From Bradyrhizobium sp. dw_78 (GTDB lineage Bacteria; Pseudomonadota; Alphaproteobacteria; Rhizobiales; Xanthobacteraceae): a DNA stretch of 64,000 nt. This document shows positions 52,394 through 61,348 of the stretch, one piece after another. The notes below the pieces were generated by a model, which saw nothing but the letters and a program-made list of their open reading frames with translations, was not told where the DNA came from and searched no databases. Within the stretch, counting starts at the first letter, position 1. Each line of letters begins with the position of its first letter. A program made the translations under genes and the position numbers. The stretch lies in NCBI RefSeq assembly GCF_018449525.1, contig NZ_JAAVUS010000011.1, positions 85,765 through 149,764 of the forward strand. Direction: 5' to 3'.

Positions 52394-53035
52394 CTAGGCG
52401 GGGACATTTTTCATGCTGGTGTATCCGACAAGGTCGCCAGCACCATAGTAACCCACAAGGTGGCGTATCCAACCGATCAAGGCGATATCGGCGATCGAAT
52501 AGTCCTCGCCCATGATCCATGAACGCCCGTCGAGGCGCATCTCCAGTAAATTGAGAAGACGTTCGGCTTCGGCCCTGTAGCGCTCGAACGGGCGTTTGTC
52601 CTCGTAGTCCTTGCCGACGAATTTATGAAAGAAGCCGAACTGGCCGAACATTGGGCCGACATTCGCCATCTGGAAGAACACCCATTGAATCGTCTCAATC
52701 CGCCCGGCCGGATCGGCGGAAAGCAACCTGCCGGTCTTCTCGGCGAGATAGAGCAGGATGGCGCCGGATTCGAACAGCGCCAGCGGCTGCCCTCCCGGAC
52801 CGTCAGGATCAAGGATCGCGGGGATTTTGCCGACAGGGTTCAGCGACAGAAATTCTGGCGTGTGGGTTTCGTTATTGCCGGTGTCGATCCTGTGCGCCTC
52901 ATAGGGCAGACCAATTTCCTCCAGCATGATCGATACCTTCACCCCATTGGCGGTTGGCAGTGAGTAGAACTGAAGCAGGTGGGGACGCTGAGCCGGCCAG
53001 CGCCGTGTGATTGGAAATCGGGATAGGTCTGCCAT
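52394..53035 (-). CDS. Glutathione S-transferase truncated by a nonsense codon
   Basis: Thioredoxin-fold N-terminal domain (LLQFYSLPTANGVKVSIMLE, LNPVGKIPAILDPDG, ALFESGAILLYLAEKTG) and helical C-terminal domain of a YghU/YfcG-like glutathione transferase. Start taken at ATG 53035 (MADLSRFPITRRW), the usual start of this group. The frame stops at TAG 52394-52396 after KNVPA, yet codons beyond it still read as family sequence (LDRCLARPAVTRGLAIPAL, to 52325). A TGG-to-TAG change of the expected Trp would explain this. The product lacks the last 22 or so residues and may be unstable. Confidence 0.85.
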   Translation of the reverse strand: MADLSRFPITRRWPAQRPHLLQFYSLPTANGVKVSIMLEEIGLPYEAHRIDTGNNETHTPEFLSLNPVGKIPAILDPDGPGGQPLALFESGAILLYLAEKTGRLLSADPAGRIETIQWVFFQMANVGPMFGQFGFFHKFVGKDYEDKRPFERYRAEAERLLNLLEMRLDGRSWIMGEDYSIADIALIGWIRHLVGYYGAGDLVGYTSMKNVPA

Positions 53036-53145
53036 GAGATGGATGCCGATCATGAGATGCCACAGTGGTGAATATCATCCGGCCCGTTTCTCGGAGGCGA
53101 TCCGAAGTCGTTTTGTCCGCTTCTCATGGATTCGATCACCCGCCG

Positions 53146-53580
53146 TCAGGGCCGTGGAATGTCGAAGCGGATCGTCCTGCTGTCGAGGACATGATGATTG
53201 GCATCGGCAAGCTCCAGGAGGACGTGGTGTGCGCCAGGGGGCAATCCCTGAATGACGATCGGCTCCTCGGTTGCATGAAGCCAGTGCCAGGACGCGTCGT
53301 CCACTGTAATATGAAGATGCCCAATGCGCGGCGTGACGCTCAGTGCTGCTTCTCCATAGACAGGAACGATCTTCAGATTTTCCGTTCGGAACGGGATGAC
53401 CGTAACGCCCCTGGACAAGGGTCCCGCGAGTGCCTCCATTACGGCCAGAGAAGCTGACGGCTGGGCCGCTGTTGAAGGCTCATGCATCGCGTGTTCGGCA
53501 CCGTCCGCGCGCGATGCGATCGGGGCAGCCATTGCAAGTAAGGATAGCGTCGCGGCGGCGAGAATTGAACGATGTATCAT
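53146..53580 (-). CDS. Exported DUF6130-like protein
   Basis: About 144 residues from ATG 53580. Signal peptide MIHRSILAAATLSLLAMAAP ends near SRADG. The C-terminal beta-rich domain contains RIGHLHITVDDASWHWLHAT and EPIVIQGLPPGAHHVLLELA, with a His pattern that suggests metal binding. The family name is recalled, not checked. It resembles the fold of copper/immunoglobulin-like carriers; function unknown. Confidence 0.75.
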   Translation of the reverse strand: MIHRSILAAATLSLLAMAAPIASRADGAEHAMHEPSTAAQPSASLAVMEALAGPLSRGVTVIPFRTENLKIVPVYGEAALSVTPRIGHLHITVDDASWHWLHATEEPIVIQGLPPGAHHVLLELADANHHVLDSRTIRFDIPRP

Positions 53581-53627
53581 GAACGATCCTTGTGCTGGAT
53601 GTGGCTGTTTCAACTGCGGGGCTGCGG

Positions 53628-54572
53628 CTACCGATCGGATGTGATCACCGTGCCGGGACAATTCGGTTCGAGCTTGCCTGACGTCAGCCATTCCAATGGA
53701 ACTCGCCATAGTGTCCGCTCGAACTTGCTGTGAAAGAATCCGAAATGGCCGATAGCCGGTTCGGCAATAGAGTGAGGCGCAATTCGCAGATGCGTTCGTG
53801 AACTGTTTCGGAAATATCCCAGAAGACGCTCCACTGCCGGAATGGTGCCGAACTCGTCATCGGTCACGCTGATCGCGAGCGTAGGGGCGTTGACCGACGC
53901 GAACCGTTCCACAAGGGCCTGCTTTCCTGGATAGCGGAGCGTTGAGCGGCCGTGCCAGGTGTCTTCAAATCGCGCGCGGCTCAGAACCCAGTCCCGTACC
54001 ACGCCTTTCGGTGTGTCTTCGAGCCAGCCGAGTTTCTTACCTGGGAAATAGCCGAAGGCCACCGTCAGGAGCGGCATGGCGAGGTGCCATTTCGCAAGCA
54101 ACTGGAGCCTTTGATCCGCAGCGTAATCACGCCAATAGGCGAATTGCGCGCCCATTGTGAAGATGCGGCGAATGAGGTGGTTGGATTCCGCAAGGCCAAT
54201 GATGAGGCCGCCAATACTGTGGGCAATCACATGGATCGGCTGACCGGAGAATGCATGATCGGCATATTGCAGAACGGCCTCGAAGTCCTGGACGCCCCAG
54301 TCGATCCAGCCGGCATCAAAGCCGCGCAACGTCGCCGGCCGCGACTCGCCGATCCCCCGATAGTCATAGAGGATGACATCGAACCCGGCCTCGAACAAAA
54401 AAGCGGCGAAGCGTGAATAGTAGCGGCAGCGGACTGACGTGGCGGGGTTGACGATCACAACGGGGCGCGGCTCGCCTATGGACTCCGAATGGCGCCATAG
54501 AAAACCTCCGATGCTGTACCCGTCACCGGCCACCAGCGTCAGGGGTCCAGGCATGAGATCAAGATCCGACAC
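53628..54572 (-). CDS. Alpha/beta hydrolase
   Basis: A 314-residue serine hydrolase. Nucleophile elbow AHSIGG (S119), oxyanion region VIVNPATSVRCRYYSRFAAF and acid/His region SVTDDEFGTIPAVERL ... IGHFGFFHSKFE. The group includes lysophospholipase-like proteins with a long lid (residues 130-220). Divergent from the dehydrogenase at 54772. Substrate open. Confidence 0.88.
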   Translation of the reverse strand: MSDLDLMPGPLTLVAGDGYSIGGFLWRHSESIGEPRPVVIVNPATSVRCRYYSRFAAFLFEAGFDVILYDYRGIGESRPATLRGFDAGWIDWGVQDFEAVLQYADHAFSGQPIHVIAHSIGGLIIGLAESNHLIRRIFTMGAQFAYWRDYAADQRLQLLAKWHLAMPLLTVAFGYFPGKKLGWLEDTPKGVVRDWVLSRARFEDTWHGRSTLRYPGKQALVERFASVNAPTLAISVTDDEFGTIPAVERLLGYFRNSSRTHLRIAPHSIAEPAIGHFGFFHSKFERTLWRVPLEWLTSGKLEPNCPGTVITSDR

Positions 54573-54771
54573 GTCTTATCCTGAGGCACGTTCGCTCCGC
54601 CCATTTGATTTGACGAAACGCCCTCCGCTCAAACGATATCTTTGCGACAACGGGTGAAGATTGTTCATCTGTCATGGAAGCCTTCTCCTTTGCGGCATCG
54701 CTCTTCCATTGCGATTGTCGTCGTCTTGCAGGGTGAAGCGTCGTCGCTCGGGCTTTGTGAGGGGAACTGTC

Positions 54772-55665
54772 ATGGGCGAAATCGTGCAACCTGTCGGCTT
54801 TATCGGATTGGGCTCGATGGGCACCCCGATGGCGCTCAATCTGGCGAAAGCCGGGACGCCGCTTCTGGTGTGGAATAGATCCTTGAGGAAGACGGATGCG
54901 CTGGCGGCTGCCGGCGCGGAAAGCGCCCGCGACGTCAGCGAGGTTTTCGCCCGTGCCCAGGTTATTGTCTTGATGCTGACTGACGGGGACGCGATTGATG
55001 AGGTCCTGCGGCGTCACCAGGACGAGTTCGTTTCTCGTGTAAGGGACCGCACCATTGTTCACATGGGAACGACGTCTCCGGCCTATTCGCGTGCGCTTGA
55101 AGCGGATATCCGGTCAGCCGGTGGTCACTATGTCGAAGCACCGGTGTCCGGTTCGCGAAAGCCGGCGGAAGCTGGCCAACTCGTTGGGATGCTGGCTGGG
55201 GCAACCGATGCGGTGGCGCGGGTTCGCCCATTGCTGGCGCCAATGTGTCGTGAAACCATTGTTTGTGGCGCTGTTCCGAAAGCGCTCGTCATGAAACTTG
55301 CGGTCAACATTTTTCTGCTGGCAACCGTGACGGGTCTGGCCGAGTCCGTGCATTTCGCAGAGCGCTACGATCTGGATCTCGATCAACTCGCCGCGGCTCT
55401 CAATGGCGGCCAGATGGCGAGCGATATTTCACGGGTGAAGGTGCCGAAGCTCGTTCAACGTGATTTTTCCGTTCACGCCGCCATCGCAGACGTTCTGAAG
55501 AACAATCGATTAATCTTTGAGGCTGCACGGGAAGCCGGTATTGCTTCACCTTTGATCGAAACGTGCTACGCGCTCTATCAGGAAACACTCGCGCTCGGTC
55601 ATGGCGGCGAAGACATGGTTGCTGTTGTGAAGGCTATGGAGGCCCGAACGGCAGCGCTTGCGTGA
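54772..55665 (+). CDS. NAD(P)-dependent beta-hydroxyacid dehydrogenase family (HIBADH-like)
   Basis: A 297-residue Rossmann enzyme from ATG 54772 with GTGAGGGGAACTGTC before it. Cofactor loop VGFIGLGSMGTPMALNLAKA, substrate loop EAPVSGSRKPAEAGQL and the catalytic Lys in MKLAVN mark the 3-hydroxyisobutyrate/glyoxylate-reductase family. The NRS (WNRS) after the second beta strand suggests NADP use. It converges on the DMT exporter gene. Confidence 0.9.
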   Translation: MGEIVQPVGFIGLGSMGTPMALNLAKAGTPLLVWNRSLRKTDALAAAGAESARDVSEVFARAQVIVLMLTDGDAIDEVLRRHQDEFVSRVRDRTIVHMGTTSPAYSRALEADIRSAGGHYVEAPVSGSRKPAEAGQLVGMLAGATDAVARVRPLLAPMCRETIVCGAVPKALVMKLAVNIFLLATVTGLAESVHFAERYDLDLDQLAAALNGGQMASDISRVKVPKLVQRDFSVHAAIADVLKNNRLIFEAAREAGIASPLIETCYALYQETLALGHGGEDMVAVVKAMEARTAALA

Positions 55666-55705
55666 CCGCCTTTCAATTGTTCAGGCCCGCTGTTTCCCAG
55701 ACGGA

Positions 55706-56653
55706 TTATCCAGCGGAGCGGATAGAGGCAGTTGCCGCGCGGAGTCTAAGATAGGCACTGTTCAGAACAAGTGCTGTGCATGTGAGGCTAGCGCCGACTA
55801 TTTGCATTTTATCTGGGATATTTCCCTGGATCGCTGAAATTATGAAAGTCGTGATCGGCTCGGCGTTCATGAACAGGACGCCGTTGGCGGGCGTGATGAT
55901 CTTGTTGCCAAGGTTCCAGCCTAGGACGCCTATCACGCCCGCGACCAATGACATGTAGGCCATCTGGGGCAGGATGTCTCCGAAGTCGTCATGCGAGGGA
56001 AAGGGAATGGCTCCGCTCGCAAACAAAACTACATTGATGACAATCGCACTCAACAATCCGAGCACGGTGGTGACGGCCGTATATTTGTAGGATGACCATG
56101 CTGGGAAAAATGTGCCCCCGACCGTGTAGATGACCCAGCACAAAGCGGCAAAAAGCATGATGCCATCGGCGATGTAATTTTGCGGGCTGTCAATAATCGC
56201 CGCGATGTTGCCCTTGGAGACGACGAAGACAACGCCAACGAACGACATGAAGATAAAGAAAAACGAGTAGGGCGAAGGGGCGGTCTTTGTGACGTACCAG
56301 TTCACCAGAAGGCCAAGCATGGGCATGGTTGCAACCATGACTGACGCAGTTAGGGCGCCATCCTTGCCCGCAAGCTGTTGCCCGAAGAATATAAGAAAGT
56401 TAAAGACGGCGAAGCCGGCGGTTCCAAATAGCCAGGCTAGGCCGATGCGCTGTCCCCGAAGCTCAATTCCGCTTTGCCCCTCGATAAGCACGGCCAGGAT
56501 GATAAACATCAGCCCGGCGATCGCGTAACGTATGGACGTGAAGGTGAACGGGTCGACGTGGCTGAGGGCCGTCGACATCACCGGAAACATCCCGCCCCAG
56601 ACGGTGGTCGCAGTCAGGCACAGGGCGGCGCCCTTGAAATAGCTTTGAGACAC
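55706..56653 (-). CDS. DMT superfamily (EamA) transporter
   Basis: Ten-helix drug/metabolite exporter of about 315 residues. Start taken at GTG 56653, which follows CGGAGGTGTT and yields MSQSYFKGAALCLTATTVWG; the open frame further upstream has no ribosome site. Both EamA repeats are visible (PVMSTALSHVDPFTFTSIRY and MSLVAGVIGVLGWNLGNKII). Substrate unknown. Confidence 0.9.
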   Translation of the reverse strand: MSQSYFKGAALCLTATTVWGGMFPVMSTALSHVDPFTFTSIRYAIAGLMFIILAVLIEGQSGIELRGQRIGLAWLFGTAGFAVFNFLIFFGQQLAGKDGALTASVMVATMPMLGLLVNWYVTKTAPSPYSFFFIFMSFVGVVFVVSKGNIAAIIDSPQNYIADGIMLFAALCWVIYTVGGTFFPAWSSYKYTAVTTVLGLLSAIVINVVLFASGAIPFPSHDDFGDILPQMAYMSLVAGVIGVLGWNLGNKIITPANGVLFMNAEPITTFIISAIQGNIPDKMQIVGASLTCTALVLNSAYLRLRAATASIRSAG

Positions 56654-56697
56654 AACACCTCCGGTTTGTGAGGATGCCGAACTCCGTGTTCGGCGCC

Positions 56698-56895
56698 TTA
56701 GCGAGTTTCTTGACATCCTGCGCGACTGCTGGCCGTGGGTTGATCGCGATCGCATTGGCCGTAGCCGATATCGGCGAGCTCGCGACGTGTCAGCGAGCTC
56801 AGAAGTCTTTGCTGCGTGCGCATCTGGCGTATCTCTCGGAGATCAGCAATGAGGGAGAGTAAATGTCGGAAGATAGAAGTGCGGATGGCGTTCAT
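56698..56895 (-). CDS. DUF1127 family small protein
   Basis: A 65-residue protein with the DUF1127 core RTQQRLLSSLTRRELADIGY, here as MRTQQRLLSSLTRRELADIG. Such short Arg-rich proteins are numerous in rhizobia and some bind RNA and affect phosphate, nitrogen or small-RNA regulation. The motif LTRRELADIG is clear; function unproven. Confidence 0.85.
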   Translation of the reverse strand: MNAIRTSIFRHLLSLIADLREIRQMRTQQRLLSSLTRRELADIGYGQCDRDQPTASSRAGCQETR

Positions 56896-56922
56896 GATGT
56901 TCGCAATACCGACAAGGCGCTC

Positions 56923-57333
56923 CTACGCGCGCGGCCGGTCCTTCCCTTGAGCAAAAGCAAACCCTTCGTCAGCCCAGCCGGTGATGCCGCCGATCATGAC
57001 TTTTGCTTTGCGCCTTAATTGTCCGAGCCGAAGAGCGGCGCGATCAGCTCCGTTGCAGTGGGGGCCGGCGCAATAAACGACAAACAGCGTATCGTCCGGC
57101 CATTCTTGCAGCTTCCCGGCTGTCATCTTGCCGTGCGGCAAGTTGATTGCGCCGGGCACATGCGCAGTCTCGTAGAGTTGTGGTCCACGCACATCGAGGA
57201 TGACAAAGTCCTGTTGGCGCAGCCTGATCGCTTCATGCACATCCCAGCAGTCTGTCTCAAAGCGCAGGCGTTCAGCATATCGTTGTTCAACATCACGGGG
57301 ATCGGCGAAGGGAATATCGGTGACGAGACTCAT
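56923..57333 (-). CDS. Rhodanese-like sulfurtransferase domain protein
   Basis: Single rhodanese domain of about 136 residues. Start at ATG 57333 has GGAG six bases before it; ATG 57345 and longer frames are less likely. Core: DFVILDVRGPQLYETAHVPG, INLPHGKM, and the active loop FVVYCAGPHCNGADRAALRL with the catalytic Cys after Tyr. Transfers sulfane sulfur. It lies 131 bases after the tautomerase gene on the same strand. Confidence 0.88.
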   Translation of the reverse strand: MSLVTDIPFADPRDVEQRYAERLRFETDCWDVHEAIRLRQQDFVILDVRGPQLYETAHVPGAINLPHGKMTAGKLQEWPDDTLFVVYCAGPHCNGADRAALRLGQLRRKAKVMIGGITGWADEGFAFAQGKDRPRA

Positions 57334-57463
57334 CAGCTGCTCCATGCGATCGAGACGGCGGGGTCGATTGCCCCGCCGGAAGAGATGAAAAGGAATGGGA
57401 ATGATCCTCTGGCGATCGTCGAACTTTGGCCGCGAGATTGCGGATAGTTCCGCTGCCTTCGGT

Positions 57464-57922
57464 TCAGGCGACAATTTTCCTGGGAAGGCCAATTGAGTTG
57501 AGGCGCGTCCTCTCGGATTCCGGGAGCGCGGCTGACCATTCCGCTTCCTTGCCGTGCAACGGAAGAACGCGGCCGAACTCGATCATCTGCTTCGGCGGCA
57601 GCTCCGACAAATACACCCAGATGCAATTCATATTCATCTGGGAGGCGGTAGCTACATCAGTCGCCAGGCGGGCCATCAACGCGTCCCTCATGTCGGTCGG
57701 CCGGCCTTCGCGGATGGTGCCGTGAACGAATATCTCGTTGCCATGAAGGTGAGTGCCACCCAGGAAGTAATTGTGGGGATTGACTTCGTTGAACGTGAGC
57801 CGGACGAAGTAGTAGGGCGCGCCGGTCACCTCTCCATGAGCGCGGGTCACGGCCTCGGCGATTTGGCTCTTCTGCGTGTCGCTCAGTCGGCCTTCCTCGC
57901 ATGTCACGATGTAACTGGGCAT
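57464..57922 (-). CDS. Tautomerase superfamily protein (MIF/cis-CaaD-like)
   Basis: A 152-residue tautomerase with the catalytic amino-terminal proline (M-P-S-Y-I; Met is removed). The long form with PYYFVRLTFNEVNPHNYFLG and GNEIFVHGTIREGRPTDMRD resembles cis-3-chloroacrylic acid dehalogenase-like members. These catalyse keto-enol tautomerisation or hydrolytic dehalogenation. Substrate open. Confidence 0.88.
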   Translation of the reverse strand: MPSYIVTCEEGRLSDTQKSQIAEAVTRAHGEVTGAPYYFVRLTFNEVNPHNYFLGGTHLHGNEIFVHGTIREGRPTDMRDALMARLATDVATASQMNMNCIWVYLSELPPKQMIEFGRVLPLHGKEAEWSAALPESERTRLNSIGLPRKIVA

Positions 57923-57969
57923 TTTGGCTTCCTTTCATCATTGAGTCAGACGCGATACACGAAATCGAA

Positions 57970-59154
57970 TCATGGCCTCTCTGGAGGCGCGAAAGGGCGC
58001 TCGCGTTTGGCGTTTATCGCCAGTGGCGCTATCGCGATCAGTGCTGCGATGGCGCCGAGGGCGAACGGCCCGGCATTCGAGGCGCCGGCGACAAGACCGC
58101 CCAACGGGCCGCCGATAGCGGTGCCCAGGTCCCACGCGGACGTCACGGCACCCAGGGCTGCGGTTCGTTCGCGAGGATCCGCAGCTTCGGTCACCAGACT
58201 CGTGACGCTCGGTATCAGCAGCGACAATCCTGCGCCTGCCAACGCTGTCGAGGCGAAAGCGAACCACTCGACATGTGTGAGAAATAAGCCCGCGAGTCCG
58301 GCGGATTCGATCAGGAAGGCTGAGAAAAGAACTTGCCTCCCGCCGAAACGGTCTGCATAGCCGCTGCCCAGGAAGCGCATAATCATAAACGCGACGCCGA
58401 ATACGGTGAGCGCGAAGCTCTGGCCTGCAAAGTCGAGCGCCGCGAAGCGCGGCACCAGAAACGCCGCGATGATTCCATAGCCGATGCTGGCGAATACGCC
58501 CGAAGCGCCGGGTACCCATGCTGCCCTTGGAAACAGGGCGCGGCGGATAGTCGTGCCGCCGTGCGAGACACGGGCCTCACGCCGCGTCAATGCAACCAAC
58601 ACCCACGCGAGCAACGGAATGATACTCGCGGCCTTCCAGACATCGCGATAGGTACCGATCGCCATAAGTGCGGTGCCGAGCATCGGTCCGGACGCCAGCC
58701 CCATCCACATCGACAGGCCAAAATGTCCGGCGACCTTGCCCCGCTGTGATTGCGCTGTGTGCGTCAGGATCCAACCGACGGATCCCGTGAACAGTGCGCC
58801 TTCGCCAGCGCCGAGAAGGAGCCGGGCCAGAACCAGGACGGGCAGGTTTGTCGCCACATGGCCGATGCCGCCGATCAGGCCGAGGATGGCTCCGATCATC
58901 GCCACGCGCCGGCCACCGCTTTGATCGGCAAACCGTCCGGAGATCGGGCGCGAGAACATGGTGGCCAGAGATCCGATGGTCACTGCGAGACCTGCGGTGA
59001 CCGCATCCGCTCCCAGCCACTCGTGGGCATAGGCCGGCATGACCTGCATCGTCATGCCAATCGCGGCGAAGCCCAGGAAACAGGCCGACCAGAGGCGCCG
59101 GTAAGGAACCGCACCGCCGCTCAAGACGTGCCGCTCGGTGCCCAATTGTAACAT
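57970..59154 (-). CDS. Major facilitator superfamily transporter
   Basis: About 394 residues, twelve helices. I choose ATG 59154 (MLQLGTERHVLSGGAVPYRR) because the alternative at 59226 would cover the operator palindrome at 59156-59182. The motif-A loop GRFADQSGGRRVAM and LLLGAGEGALFTGSVGW are typical of small-molecule exporters. Divergent from the LysR gene at 59247, so LysR probably controls this exporter. Confidence 0.9.
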   Translation of the reverse strand: MLQLGTERHVLSGGAVPYRRLWSACFLGFAAIGMTMQVMPAYAHEWLGADAVTAGLAVTIGSLATMFSRPISGRFADQSGGRRVAMIGAILGLIGGIGHVATNLPVLVLARLLLGAGEGALFTGSVGWILTHTAQSQRGKVAGHFGLSMWMGLASGPMLGTALMAIGTYRDVWKAASIIPLLAWVLVALTRREARVSHGGTTIRRALFPRAAWVPGASGVFASIGYGIIAAFLVPRFAALDFAGQSFALTVFGVAFMIMRFLGSGYADRFGGRQVLFSAFLIESAGLAGLFLTHVEWFAFASTALAGAGLSLLIPSVTSLVTEAADPRERTAALGAVTSAWDLGTAIGGPLGGLVAGASNAGPFALGAIAALIAIAPLAINAKRERPFAPPERP

Positions 59155-59155
59155 A

Positions 59156-59182
59156 TCATCAAACCCGCATATTGTTTGATGA
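59156..59182. promoter_or_regulatory. Inverted repeat between MFS and LysR genes
   Basis: TCATCAAAC (59156-59164) and GTTTGATGA (59174-59182) form a perfect 9-base inverted repeat with a 9-base spacer in the divergent promoter region, a LysR-site layout. It is close to the MFS start and suggests control of the exporter by the adjacent LysR protein. Confidence 0.65.
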
Positions 59183-59246
59183 CAAGATACGGCTTTGATT
59201 GTATGAGACAATTCAGTAATTCTCATTACGATTATACGAGAGTCGC

Positions 59247-60176
59247 ATGAACACGCGGGACCTCGAGGCCTTTCTGGCGGTGGTGGAGACCGGCTCGATC
59301 GTCGGAGCTTCAGTGCGGCTTCATCTCACGCAGCCCGGTGTGAGCCGCCGCATCCAGAGTCTGGAAGAGCGGCTTGGGGTCGCCCTGCTGGACAGGCAAT
59401 CGAAGCCCTTGAAGCCAACGGCGGCGGGCCGTGAAACCTATGCGCACGGACGGCGGATGCTGGGCGTGTTGGCCGATCTCAAGACGGGATTGTCGCCCGA
59501 AGGAGTCGTCAGCGGAGAATTCCGGCTCGGCATTTCGCCTTATCTATCGGAGGTCGGGATCACGACGCTCGCTGACAGGCTTCGTGGCAGCTTTCCGGCT
59601 CTCATGCTGCGCATCACGGTCGGGTGGCCCGAACAGCTTTTGGAGCAGCTTCGTCGCAGCGATATCGACGTCGCGGCGTTTTGCCTTCCGGATGGAATCA
59701 ATCCGCCGACCGAGATCGAGGCGGACTCGCTCGACGTCCAGCCGCTATTTGTGGCGGCTGCTCCATCGCTGGATTTGCCTTCTCCCGCAACGCTGCAAGA
59801 CCTCTCGCCGTTTCCCTGGATCATGAACCAGGACGGCTGCGGCTTTCGAAGTGTGATCCAGCGCAGCTTCGAGCAGGAACATCTGCCTCTGCGAATAGGT
59901 GTGGAGGTCCTGAGCTCGGATCTTCGCCTGTCGCTGGTCGCGCGCGGGCTGGGGATCACCCTGGCGACAAGAGTTGCAATTGAAAACAGCCCGCTGCGCA
60001 ACGCCCTCCGGATCATTCCTGTGCAGGACTTCGAACCAAGAGTCCGGGCCTGGATCGTCCGCCGGCCGCCGGTGGGGAGACTTGTGAAACCGATCGAATG
60101 TCTCAGCAGCGCGCTCGAGGCCGCACTCGACGCGCAGGCGCCTGATTCAAATCAGGGTGTGAAACGTCGGCGATGA
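59247..60176 (+). CDS. LysR family transcriptional regulator
   Basis: A 309-residue regulator. HTH: LEAFLAVVETGSIVGASVRL and HLTQPGVSRRIQSLEERLGV; the effector domain follows GEFRLGISPYLSEV. Start ATG 59247. Divergent from the MFS transporter, with a perfect palindrome between. The effector is probably an MFS substrate. Confidence 0.92.
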   Translation: MNTRDLEAFLAVVETGSIVGASVRLHLTQPGVSRRIQSLEERLGVALLDRQSKPLKPTAAGRETYAHGRRMLGVLADLKTGLSPEGVVSGEFRLGISPYLSEVGITTLADRLRGSFPALMLRITVGWPEQLLEQLRRSDIDVAAFCLPDGINPPTEIEADSLDVQPLFVAAAPSLDLPSPATLQDLSPFPWIMNQDGCGFRSVIQRSFEQEHLPLRIGVEVLSSDLRLSLVARGLGITLATRVAIENSPLRNALRIIPVQDFEPRVRAWIVRRPPVGRLVKPIECLSSALEAALDAQAPDSNQGVKRRR

Positions 60177-60382
60177 TGTTTGATGGCAAACCGTCCATCT
60201 TCGGTGAAATCGTTGTGCGATTGCAAGGCGTGCTCAGTATTCAAAAGTGAAGCTCGATTTGCATCAGCAGCCGAATCGGCACGCAGCGGCGGGCGCATTG
60301 TCCATCGCTCATTGAACTTGCCTGAGTGGCCAGACTCGCCGTAGCCAGAGTGGATCGATGATATGCCGACGGGCGAGGGGAC

Positions 60383-60571
60383 ATGGCGCTCACTTCCAAA
60401 AACAAACCAACGACCGGTTACGCCCTTGAGATCGATGGTCGCATCAAGACCGAGTTCAGTACCAAGGAAGGAGCCGAGCGCGGGGCTACCGAATTGAAAC
60501 AGCGGTTCCCGATGCTTCAGATCCGCGTCTATGATGCGGCGAGCCAGTCGCTGCATGAGATACGCCCCTAG
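60383..60571 (+). CDS. Small hypothetical protein (62 aa)
   Basis: ATG 60383 follows GGGCGAGGGGAC, a good ribosome site. Sequence MALTSKNKPTTGYALEIDGR continues to VYDAASQSLHEIRP and has a compact alpha/beta look. No family is named; small proteins of this type occur in Bradyrhizobium-type genomes as I recall. Confidence 0.65.
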   Translation: MALTSKNKPTTGYALEIDGRIKTEFSTKEGAERGATELKQRFPMLQIRVYDAASQSLHEIRP

Positions 60572-60609
60572 TCGGACGCGCTCGGTCATACACCCGTCAC
60601 GGGGGCGAC

Positions 60610-60885
60610 GTGAAACACGAAATTGTTCGGCGGCAATTTGCAAAGATCGGCGGAGCCTGGATCGCGCTGGAAGATGCACAACAGCGCGACCTTGATGTCG
60701 AGCGGAGCTGGTCTTCGTTTTGCGTTCTGGTCTCAGGAGACAAGCTCGATGACATCGCAAGGACTTTGCGCGAGCGCGTCTCATCCTCTCACATCGACAT
60801 CGTTCCATCTGCCGCGGCGGGGGGCGTGTGGGTTCTCGGTGCGATGTATCACCTGGAAAACGCGTTGCCGCGGTTGGCGCCTTGA
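60610..60885 (+). CDS. Small hypothetical protein (91 aa)
   Basis: Starts at GTG 60610 with ACGGGGGCGAC before it and reads MKHEIVRRQFAKIGGAWIAL to VLGAMYHLENALPRLAP. It follows the previous small gene by 38 bases in the same direction and is closed by a terminator at 60944. No family recognised. Confidence 0.65.
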   Translation: MKHEIVRRQFAKIGGAWIALEDAQQRDLDVERSWSSFCVLVSGDKLDDIARTLRERVSSSHIDIVPSAAAGGVWVLGAMYHLENALPRLAP

Positions 60886-60943
60886 GCGTGTCTTGAAGAT
60901 CGCCGTCTCCCTGCGGGACCGGGCTGTCGGCTTGCGCTGAAAC

Positions 60944-60960
60944 CCCGAGTTTCGGGTTTT
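60944..60960 (+). terminator. Rho-independent terminator
   Basis: CCCGA (60944-60948), loop GTT, TCGGG (60952-60956), then TTTT (60957-60960). It closes the unit of small genes 60383-60885. Confidence 0.65.
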
Positions 60961-61149
60961 CACCCTTCGGGCTTCCATCCCTTCTGTAATCCGATCTGTG
61001 ACGTCAAGCCCCTTTCTGCGGCTCACCCTATGTCTGGTTCCAGAGTGGAAGCCCTGCCGCCAAAATGGCAAAAATAGGCAAGATCGACGCAAATCTGAAA
61101 TCAAAAGGCACGATTGGATCGGAAGGCCGGGTTATGCAATTGTCGAGTG

Positions 61150-61308
61150 ATGGTGCAAGACGAAGCAGTCAGATTGCGTAAGCAAGCCGAAGAGGCGCGA
61201 GAGCAAGCAGCTCGGGCCTACAACCCGCTGGACAAGGAAGCTTGGCTCCGGGTCGCTGAGGAATGGCTTAAACTTGCATTGTCGGCGGAGGCGCGGGACC
61301 GGAAGTAA
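61150..61308 (+). CDS. Small Glu/Ala-rich hypothetical protein (52 aa)
   Basis: Starts MVQDEAVRLRKQAEEAREQA at ATG 61150 and is strongly helical (coiled-coil-like), with a later W in EEWLKLALSAEARDRK. A longer frame from 61114 is possible. This style of short helical protein is common in the Bradyrhizobium group. Convergent with the Crp/Fnr gene. Confidence 0.6.
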   Translation: MVQDEAVRLRKQAEEAREQAARAYNPLDKEAWLRVAEEWLKLALSAEARDRK

Positions 61309-61348
61309 GGCGGCCACACGTTTAGCCGCTGTCGTGCGATCAGCCGCT

